DNA from: CAYLZW01 sp964388085
Lineage (GTDB): Bacteria; Myxococcota; UBA727; CAYLZW01
Direction of reading: 5' to 3'
Length of the DNA: 6,258 nucleotides
NCBI GenBank assembly: GCA_964388085.1
Contig: CAYLZW010000323.1
Location: 1-6,258 of the forward strand
This document shows, piece after piece, positions 1 through 6,258 of the stretch (positions are counted from its first letter, which is position 1; each line of letters opens with the position of its first letter). The notes under the pieces are model-generated. The model was given only the letters and a program-made list of their open reading frames with translations, did no database searches and had not been told where the DNA came from. The position numbers and the translations under genes were made by a program.

Positions 1-1202
<1,202 letters not shown>

Positions 1203-1208
1203 CGGCTC
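1203..1208. other. Six-base convergent junction between ettA and the barrel gene
   Basis: The ettA stop (TAG, 1200-1202) and the minus-strand TGA of the barrel gene (complement of 1209-1211) are separated by only six bases. I see no GC-rich hairpin followed by a T-run on either strand here, so transcription from each side must end inside the opposite gene or by a factor-dependent mechanism. Confidence 0.9.
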
Positions 1209-3293
1209 TCAAAAGCGGTACAGCGTCCGCACGAAGAGCGTCTGGACCACCTGCGTCTGGTCTCTTCGCTGCGGCGTCTGTCCACCGCCGACGAAGCCCT
1301 CGCTCGCATAGTAGTCGGCCGGCGTGTCACCTTGAAACGGGACCTCCTCGAGGAAGCCGAAGTAGCTCGCCTCGATCATGAGCCCCGCCCAGACGCGCCA
1401 CGCGAGCACGGCGTCGAGCAGGTACACGTTCGTCGACTGTGCGTTGTAGAACGACACGCCGCCGAGCGGCCCGAGCGGCGGCGTGTGGTTCGTGAACACG
1501 CGGTGGTTGTGGTTGTCCTCGAAGGCGCCGCCCACCTCGAGCCAGAGCGTGTCGCGCAAGGAGGCGCCGACGCGCGCGGACAGGCGCCGCGTGCTCTGGA
1601 AGTAGCCGTCGAGGTAGGTGAAGCGCAGGTCCAGCATGCCGACGTCGGCGAGGAACGGGTCGCGCAGGCCGATGCTGCCGCCGAGCTTGCAGAGATCGTC
1701 GTGTACGGGCACGTCCGGGTTCGCGCCCACGGGCCGTCCTTCGTCGTCGGGCGCAAAGAAGCAGGTGCCGCCGAACAGCCCGCCGAAGGCGTCGCCGAGC
1801 CCGTCGAGGGCGTCGGCGGGATCCGCGTTCTCGACATACAGCCCGTCGCCGCGGCGCTCCCCGATGAGCTCGCCGTAGAGCTCGAAGGTGCCGCCGAGGC
1901 GCAGCGCTGCGTCGAGCCCCACCCGATCGCGGTCGACGACGAGCAGGTGTGCGTTGCTGAGGCGGGTCTGTGCGATGGAGGCCGCCGCCGGATCGCCCCC
2001 GAAGGGGTTCGCGGGGTTCGCCGGATCCGCCGCCGCGCCGGCCGGGTCCTCGAGCGCGCGGAAGTAGTACGCGTACGACAGCGCCGTCGCGTAGGTGTTC
2101 ACCTTCAGGTACGTGGCGCCGATCGTGAGCGGACCGAGGTCGCGCCAGGTCAGATCGAGGAAGAGGTCGCGCGGCATGAGCGGCCTCGCGCCGAGGATGT
2201 CGACGCTGCCGCGGAAGGCGAGCGTGAGCGGGTCGAAGATGCGCCAGCCGCCTTGCGCATGCGCCCAGACGCGATCGAGCTGCCAGTCGAAGGTGTCGAG
2301 CACGAGCGCGCCGTCGACGGAGAACGGCTCCGTGCGCAGCGACGTGTACATGCCCGTCGTGAAGAAGCGCGCAGAGCCGAGCTGCAGCCACGGTAGGCCC
2401 TGCTCCCAGCCCGGTCCGAGCTCGTTACCGTAGGCGCCGCTGCGCGCGGCCGCGTCCTCGTCGATGACGGTCGTCCCCCACAGCGGCGCGAAGAGCGCGC
2501 CGAAGCCGTCGTCGATGCCGCCGCCCGAGGCTGTACCCAGCACCTGTTGGTGCCACGGGTTTGGGCGCAGGCCGAGGAAGGCGCCCGCTCGGCCGAGCCG
2601 TCCGAAGCTCACGTACGCGTCGAGGCCGTCGACGGTCTGCGAGGCTGCCTGATGCACCATCTTGCGACCGAGCGACACGCCGAACCACTCGGAGTCGTAG
2701 CTGCCGTAGAGGGAGTCGATGCGCAGGTAGTCGTACGTCCGCCCCGTCGAGAAGGAGAAGGGCGTCCGGTACAGCTCCGCGGAGTCGATCTTGGGGTTCG
2801 TCACGTCATCGAACGCGGCGCACGGATCGAGCAGCGATGGATCATACGCGGGAGTGACCTCCCCCCCCGGCTCGCATTTCCCGACGGGCGAGTAGGTGTT
2901 TCCCTCCTTCGTGATGACGTGCCCACGGCGGTTCAGGAACGTCTTGTCGCGCGGCTCGAACAGGCCCATGCGCAGGTCGACGTCCCAGTGCACCGAGAAG
3001 CCTGTGCCGCCGATGCCGTCGTAGTCGCCTTGCCAGAAGAGCTGCCCGAAGCCCGTTGACGCCTGGAAAGGCTCCGCCTGCATGTACATGAGGCCGAGCC
3101 CGAGCTTGCCGTCGAAGGCGTTCGCCGTCGTGAACGAGAAGCGCTCGGGCGTCGGCCGCGCAGCCTCGGCCTCGGGCTCGGCAGCGTTCGCGCCGGGAGC
3201 ATCGCCGCCCGCCGGCGGGCTCTCCTGCGCCAGCGCGGGGGCGCACGAGAGCAGCAACGACACGAACAGCGTCCGCTGGACGGGGCGCTGCAC
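1209..3293 (-). CDS. Exported outer-membrane beta-barrel-like protein, putative partner of the multiheme cytochrome
   Basis: A 694-residue protein of no family I recognise. I chose the GTG at 3293-3291 because an SD (GGAGG) sits 5 bases upstream and a signal peptide follows at once: basic QRPVQR, hydrophobic TLFVSLLLSCAPALA, and an ALA|Q site after residue 22. LLSC (Cys17) is also lipobox-like, so lipidation is possible. An ATG at 3356 would add 21 residues inside the cytochrome gene and bury the signal. Residues 23-49 are an Ala/Pro/Glu-rich linker. The rest alternates short amphipathic, aromatic-rich strands with Gly/Asp/Asn-rich turns (e.g. YLRIDSLYGSYDSEWFGVSLGR, split here as YLRIDSLYGSY and DSEWFGVSLGR) and ends TLFVRTLYRF; a C-terminal Phe is the usual barrel-assembly signal. 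Four mature cysteines form two spaced pairs (140/158 and 511/535), perhaps loop disulfides. Its size (about 670 mature residues) and position after a multiheme cytochrome gene recall MtrB/PioB, but the N-terminal CXXC of MtrB is absent. An unrelated porin is the main alternative. Confidence 0.8.
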   Translation of the reverse strand: MQRPVQRTLFVSLLLSCAPALAQESPPAGGDAPGANAAEPEAEAARPTPERFSFTTANAFDGKLGLGLMYMQAEPFQASTGFGQLFWQGDYDGIGGTGFSVHWDVDLRMGLFEPRDKTFLNRRGHVITKEGNTYSPVGKCEPGGEVTPAYDPSLLDPCAAFDDVTNPKIDSAELYRTPFSFSTGRTYDYLRIDSLYGSYDSEWFGVSLGRKMVHQAASQTVDGLDAYVSFGRLGRAGAFLGLRPNPWHQQVLGTASGGGIDDGFGALFAPLWGTTVIDEDAAARSGAYGNELGPGWEQGLPWLQLGSARFFTTGMYTSLRTEPFSVDGALVLDTFDWQLDRVWAHAQGGWRIFDPLTLAFRGSVDILGARPLMPRDLFLDLTWRDLGPLTIGATYLKVNTYATALSYAYYFRALEDPAGAAADPANPANPFGGDPAAASIAQTRLSNAHLLVVDRDRVGLDAALRLGGTFELYGELIGERRGDGLYVENADPADALDGLGDAFGGLFGGTCFFAPDDEGRPVGANPDVPVHDDLCKLGGSIGLRDPFLADVGMLDLRFTYLDGYFQSTRRLSARVGASLRDTLWLEVGGAFEDNHNHRVFTNHTPPLGPLGGVSFYNAQSTNVYLLDAVLAWRVWAGLMIEASYFGFLEEVPFQGDTPADYYASEGFVGGGQTPQRRDQTQVVQTLFVRTLYRF

Positions 3294-5812
3294 TAAAACC
3301 TCCGCCGAAGGAACGGCGACAGCGTCCACGAGACCTGATTGTGGCAGTTGATGCACGGCTGCGCGACGAAACCCAGCAGGGCATGATCGAAGCCCGGCGC
3401 CGTCCGCCCCGCACGCGCAGCGTCGTCGAGGTGGCAGCCGATGCAGTCACCGCTGACGCCCATGTAGTTGCCGGCCGCGTGACACGACTTGCAAGACACC
3501 ATGCGGTGCGCGCCGACCAGCGAGAAGCCGACGGCCGTGTGCGAGAAGCGCGCGGGCGCGAACGCGCGCAGCGAATGGCACTCCGCACACTTCGGACCGA
3601 GGCTGCCGGCGTGGATGTCGTCCTGCTTGTGGCAGGTGTCGCAGAGCTGCCCGAAGCCGGTGAGGTCGCCGCGGCTGCCGTGACAGCGATGGCACTCGAG
3701 GCGGCTGTGCCCGGCGTCGAGCGCGAAGGGCGGGATGTCGTGGTACTCGTCGCGCACCGTCGAGCCGCGCGTGACCACGGAGCCTGCCGTGTCCGCATTG
3801 TGCTCCGCCCCCGTGAACATGGCGCGCTCGGTGGGGCCGCCGTCGGGGCTCGGCACCTTGCCCTGGACGCCGTCATCGTCGCCGGAGCCGAGCTTGCCGG
3901 CCGCGTTCTGGAACGACTCGTTGTCGTGACAGCCCTGACAGCGCGCGCCCGGACGCAAGCCGTGCGGATCGCCGTGGCAGTCGGCGCAGTGGTTGCCGAC
4001 GACGCCGAACTTCAGATCGAGCTCGTACGACGCAGGCGTCGCCGCCGCCTTGTCCTGCTGGAAGTGACAGCCGGTGCAGTCCGCCCGCGCGTGCGCTCCG
4101 TCGAGCGGGTACTCCGTCATCTTGTTGTGATCGAAGAGCGCGCTGCGGCCGCTCGTGTCATGACACTTCGCGCAGTCGACGCCGAGCTTCGCCTCGTGGA
4201 CGTCCTGCTGGCCGTGGCAGCTCACGCACTTCGTCTCGACGGGCTTGTAGGTCACCGGCGCGCTCGTGTGGCACTTCGAGCACGACACCGCCTGGTGCCG
4301 GCCGTCCAGCTTGAAGTCCGACTGCTCGTTGTGATCGAAGATGACGTCCGACCAGGGGTAGCCCTCGAAGTGACACTGCTTGCAAGTGGTCCCGAGGTTC
4401 CCGGCGTGGTGGTCGTCGTCCATGTGACAGGCGGAGCAGTCCTCCCCGATGGTCAGCTTGACGAGCCCTTGGCCGTGACATTTCTCGCAGGAGATCTTCG
4501 CGTGCGCGCCCTGCTGATCGAATTTGGCCGACAGCTCGCTGTGGTTCGGCGTCTTGATGTTCGTCGAGCCGGGCACGTGGCACTTGGTGCAGAGCTGCGG
4601 CCGGTCGTTGAAGTTTCCGTCGTGCTCGTTCGTGTGTGAATGACAGCCGATGCACTTCTGTGACGGGAAGAATTCGAAGCTGTCGCGCGCGGTCTTGATC
4701 TGCTCCTTCGGCTTCTTGCGGTGACAGCTCAGGCAGTCGATCTTCGCGTGCTTGCCGCCGAGGGCGAAGCCGGCGTTCTTGCCGTGGTTGAAGTCGAGCC
4801 CCTTGTCGAAGCCTTTGTCCTGATGACACTGCATGCAGTCACGCTTGGCGAAGCGATCCTCGCCGGCGATGACGTGCACCGTGTCGTCCTTGTGACAGGT
4901 CGCGCAGGCGAAGCGCGGCGGCTCCATCGCCTTTGGCTCGTGACACTTCTTGCAGCTCTGCTTGGCGTGCTTGTTCCGCAGCGTGAAGCGCGTGTGCTTA
5001 CCGTGGTTGAACTTGCCGTCGTCGAAGCGCTTCTTCTCGTCGCTGTGACAGGTGATGCAGTCGCGTGACTTGGCCGTGTACACGTTCCGGTGCGTGTCCT
5101 CGTGACAGTCCGAGCAGCGCTCCGGCTTGTCCTTCATCTTGAAGATCGTCGTCGACGTGTGGCAGTTGGCGCACTTGGTCTCGTTGTGCTTTCCCTTCAG
5201 CGGGAAGTCCGCGATCTTGCCGTGGTTGAAGTCGAGGCCCTTGGCCATCGTCACCGCGCGCGCGTCGAAGCTGTGGCAGATGCGGCAGTTGGTGAGCTCC
5301 TTGTGCGAGCTCTGGAAGCGGTGGATGTCCTCGTGGCAGGAGAGACAGTTCGAGTCGAGCCCGAGGTACTTCGTGCGCCCCGAGTCCTCGTACTTGCTCT
5401 CGTGGCACGCGGTGCAGCTCTGTCGCTTGTGCGCACCCTCGAGCTTGTAGCCGGTGAGCGCGTGGTCGAAGCGCTTCGTGCCGCCGTACGGGCGCCAGTC
5501 GATGGGGTTGTACGAGGCGCCCTTGTGCTCGAGGTGACAGGACTCGCAGCCCTTCCCGAAGTCCGCCCGGCTGTGGAGCCCTTCGTTCGCGCGGATGCGG
5601 CGCGCGAGCGGCTTGTGCTCGTGACAGCCGAGGCACTTCTCGCGCGCGACGCCGGAGCCCGACGTGTGGCACTTGTCGCAGTCGATGCCCTGGTGGCCCT
5701 TGATGCGCTTGCCGGGCTCGAGCGCGAGGATGTCTGCCTGCGCCGCGGACGACCACAGCGACGCCAGGAAGACGGCGCCGAAGAGGGCCTGGAGCAGGTA
5801 CTGCCGTGTCAC
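3293..5812 (-). CDS. Thirty-heme exported c-type cytochrome built of triheme modules
   Basis: An 839-residue protein starting at GTG (5812-5810). Residues 1-26 form a Sec signal peptide ending AQA|D, with no lipobox, so the mature protein should be soluble in the periplasm or secreted. I count 30 CXXCH motifs, the first at 45-49 and the last at 820-824, and no cysteine outside them; one is CHRCH (707-711). There are 38 further histidines, enough for bis-His ligation of every heme. The motifs fall into ten three-heme modules of about 67-88 residues (see the repeat entry). This resembles cytochrome c7/c3-type multiheme proteins, which carry electrons along closely packed hemes; attachment needs the periplasmic cytochrome c maturation machinery. 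It follows a probable membrane redox gene by 70 bases and overlaps the barrel gene by one base, suggesting an electron conduit to or from the cell surface. Donor, acceptor and direction are unknown. Residues 630-706 are a heme-free insert. A secreted nanowire-type cytochrome is an alternative. Confidence 0.93.
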   Translation of the reverse strand: MTRQYLLQALFGAVFLASLWSSAAQADILALEPGKRIKGHQGIDCDKCHTSGSGVAREKCLGCHEHKPLARRIRANEGLHSRADFGKGCESCHLEHKGASYNPIDWRPYGGTKRFDHALTGYKLEGAHKRQSCTACHESKYEDSGRTKYLGLDSNCLSCHEDIHRFQSSHKELTNCRICHSFDARAVTMAKGLDFNHGKIADFPLKGKHNETKCANCHTSTTIFKMKDKPERCSDCHEDTHRNVYTAKSRDCITCHSDEKKRFDDGKFNHGKHTRFTLRNKHAKQSCKKCHEPKAMEPPRFACATCHKDDTVHVIAGEDRFAKRDCMQCHQDKGFDKGLDFNHGKNAGFALGGKHAKIDCLSCHRKKPKEQIKTARDSFEFFPSQKCIGCHSHTNEHDGNFNDRPQLCTKCHVPGSTNIKTPNHSELSAKFDQQGAHAKISCEKCHGQGLVKLTIGEDCSACHMDDDHHAGNLGTTCKQCHFEGYPWSDVIFDHNEQSDFKLDGRHQAVSCSKCHTSAPVTYKPVETKCVSCHGQQDVHEAKLGVDCAKCHDTSGRSALFDHNKMTEYPLDGAHARADCTGCHFQQDKAAATPASYELDLKFGVVGNHCADCHGDPHGLRPGARCQGCHDNESFQNAAGKLGSGDDDGVQGKVPSPDGGPTERAMFTGAEHNADTAGSVVTRGSTVRDEYHDIPPFALDAGHSRLECHRCHGSRGDLTGFGQLCDTCHKQDDIHAGSLGPKCAECHSLRAFAPARFSHTAVGFSLVGAHRMVSCKSCHAAGNYMGVSGDCIGCHLDDAARAGRTAPGFDHALLGFVAQPCINCHNQVSWTLSPFLRRRF
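3299..3303 (-). promoter_or_regulatory. Shine-Dalgarno site GGAGG for the barrel gene
   Basis: The minus strand reads GGAGG-TTTTA-GTG, a consensus ribosome-binding site 5 bases before the GTG at 3293-3291. It lies inside the last codons of the cytochrome gene, whose TAG stop overlaps the GTG by one base. It decides the start and indicates translational coupling. Confidence 0.85.
3341..5680 (-). repeat. Ten tandem triheme modules within the cytochrome gene
   Basis: Protein-level tandem repeat. A module runs: G-x-H-x4-C-x2-C-H (heme 1), then C-x2-C-H usually followed 3-5 residues later by a His, as in CHEDIH, CHEDTH, CHGDPH and CHKQDDIH (heme 2), then C-x2-C-H leading to F-[DNS]-H and an F-x-L-x-G stretch (heme 3 and the link to the next module). 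Heme-1 cysteines begin at residues 45, 133, 214, 287, 360, 442, 511, 579, 707 and 774, giving units of 88, 81, 73, 73, 82, 69, 68, 128 and 67 residues. The first module (KGHQGIDCDKCH) and the last, which is shortened to about 50 residues, are the most divergent. The 128-residue unit holds an insert. Confidence 0.85.
3695..3925 (-). other. Heme-free low-complexity insert in the cytochrome (residues 630-706)
   Basis: Between CQGCH (625-629) and CHRCH (707-711) lie 77 residues without a heme motif; the next-largest gap is 39. The segment is rich in Gly, Asp, Ser, Thr and Pro (for example GSGDDDGVQGKVPSPDGGP) and resumes module character at about residue 689 (EYHDIPPFALDAGH). It looks like a flexible loop or hinge added between the eighth and ninth modules. 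Confidence 0.75.
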
Positions 5813-5821
5813 GAGCGAAGG

Positions 5822-5826
5822 CCTCT
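5822..5826 (-). promoter_or_regulatory. Probable ribosome-binding site of the cytochrome gene
   Basis: The minus strand reads AGAGG, then 9 bases, then the GTG at 5812-5810. This is a partial Shine-Dalgarno match at acceptable distance. It lies in the 70-base gap (5813-5882) after the membrane-protein stop; I see no convincing promoter or terminator hairpin in that gap, which fits co-transcription. Confidence 0.55.
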
Positions 5827-5882
5827 GTCGTCGTCGCTTATAGCCCGCTGCGCGACGGACGCGCCATCCGCCCGAACGAAGC

Positions 5883-6258
5883 TCAGAAGACCGTCACGAC
5901 GAAGACGTGGAGCAGCATCAGCAGGAAGAGCCCGATGCTGAAGAAGATGTGGAACAGCTTCCACTGTGAGACCAGCCGGCCGGCCGTCTTGTAGAAGCGA
6001 TCCTGTCGCTCGAGGATGAGCTGCTGCTTCCGGATCGAGAGCAGCTGGCGGCGCAGCCCGCGGTTCTTCACCTTGAGGAGCGGCCCGAAGCGGAGCTGCT
6101 GCAGCGCGAAGAAGCGGCGGATGTCGTCGGTGACGAGGTAGACGAGGAAGCGCAGCGTGCCGAGGTTCTCTGTGTCCTTTGGCCCAGCCGAGGCGCGCGC
6201 CTGCATCATGAGCTCGGCGACGTTGACGGCGCGCGTGTGCTCACCCCACTGCTGCGAG
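5883..6258 (-). CDS. Membrane protein C-terminus with an H-x13-H helix, 5'-truncated, candidate b-heme electron-transfer protein
   Basis: The reading frame is open from the window edge to TGA (complement of 5883-5885), giving 124 visible codons. An ATG pair lies at 6204-6209, but the frame continues upstream of it without a stop (SQQWGEHTRAVNVAEL), so I treat the gene as running off the window. About 80 residues are amphipathic and rich in Arg, Lys, Gln and Leu (LRRQLLSIRKQQLILERQDR), perhaps a cytoplasmic helix or coiled coil. The last 25 or so form one hydrophobic helix starting WKLFH and ending almost at the C-terminus. Its two histidines (5949-5951 and 5907-5909) are separated by 13 residues, the spacing seen in helices that bind two b hemes, as in cytochrome b of bc1 complexes. 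I do not recognise the family. Lying 70 bases before the 30-heme cytochrome gene, it may be an inner-membrane electron donor or acceptor. That role is inference: partner histidines would have to be upstream of the window. Confidence 0.7.
   Translation of the reverse strand, partial: SQQWGEHTRAVNVAELMMQARASAGPKDTENLGTLRFLVYLVTDDIRRFFALQQLRFGPLLKVKNRGLRRQLLSIRKQQLILERQDRFYKTAGRLVSQWKLFHIFFSIGLFLLMLLHVFVVTVF

Noticed and set aside
1327..2391. 354-codon alternative minus-strand frame within the barrel gene
   Set aside because: Arg/Ala/His-rich frame-shift shadow of the same coding sequence, with no recognisable features.
1332..2396. 354-codon open frame on the + strand opposite the barrel gene
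   Set aside because: Antisense shadow caused by high GC; composition is Glu/Arg/Val/Ala-rich without structure, and the minus-strand frame has a signal peptide and a barrel terminus.
3294..3356. ATG start at 3356 for the barrel gene (715 residues)
   Set aside because: It would place 21 non-signal-like residues (MHQLPQSGLVDAVAVPSAEV and one more) before the signal peptide, deep inside the cytochrome coding region, whereas GTG at 3293 has a consensus SD at ideal spacing.
2842..3876. 344-codon alternative minus-strand frame spanning the end of the cytochrome gene and start of the barrel gene
   Set aside because: Ser/Arg/Ala-rich out-of-frame translation crossing two well-supported genes; no heme motifs or signal peptide.
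3341..4639. 432-codon open frame on the + strand opposite the cytochrome gene
   Set aside because: Its product is a monotonous Val/Arg/Ala/Leu-rich sequence produced by reading the antisense of CXXCH-rich, GC-rich codons; it has no domain, start site or context, while the minus strand has 30 heme motifs.
3341..5680. Regular spaced repeats as a CRISPR array
   Set aside because: The periodic GTGNNNNNNGCA-like words on the + strand are reverse complements of CXXCH codons; spacing is uneven and the region is one continuous coding frame.
5813..5882. Separate promoter or terminator between membrane protein and cytochrome genes
   Set aside because: The 70-base gap shows no clear -35/-10 pair or hairpin plus T-run; only a weak RBS is supportable.

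Overview
The window is GC-rich bacterial chromosomal DNA with long spurious ORFs in several frames, as expected when GC is concentrated at third codon positions. The gene content and style (EttA, a very large multiheme c-type cytochrome, an outer-membrane barrel, Ala/Pro/Asp-rich linkers) suggest a Gram-negative bacterium of the Myxococcota or the former Deltaproteobacteria. This placement is inference from style; no taxonomic marker in the window settles it.

Layout. Positions 1-1202 (+ strand) hold the last 399 codons of ettA, an ABC-F translation factor whose start lies upstream of the window. Only 6 bases later, and convergent with it, ends a minus-strand block of three genes that fills the rest of the window. 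In order of transcription these are: (1) the C-terminal 124 codons of a membrane protein ending in one hydrophobic helix with two histidines spaced H-x13-H (5883-6258); (2) an exported 839-residue cytochrome with 30 CXXCH heme-binding motifs arranged as ten three-heme modules (3293-5812); (3) a 694-residue exported protein with the features of an outer-membrane beta-barrel, including a C-terminal phenylalanine (1209-3293). Genes 2 and 3 overlap by one base (TAGTG), with a strong Shine-Dalgarno sequence just before the GTG, so the barrel gene is probably translationally coupled to the cytochrome gene.

How they may work together. A multiheme cytochrome gene directly followed by an outer-membrane barrel gene resembles the porin-cytochrome arrangement of mtrA-mtrB and pioA-pioB, which move electrons across the outer membrane. 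The membrane protein upstream has spacing compatible with two b-type hemes in one helix, so it could be the inner-membrane entry point. The most interesting hypothesis is a three-part electron route from inner membrane to cell surface in which one 30-heme polypeptide acts as the periplasmic wire. The heme motifs, repeats, signal peptides and gene overlap are read directly from the sequence. The route, its direction and its substrate are inference. The barrel protein was not recognised as a member of the MtrB family.
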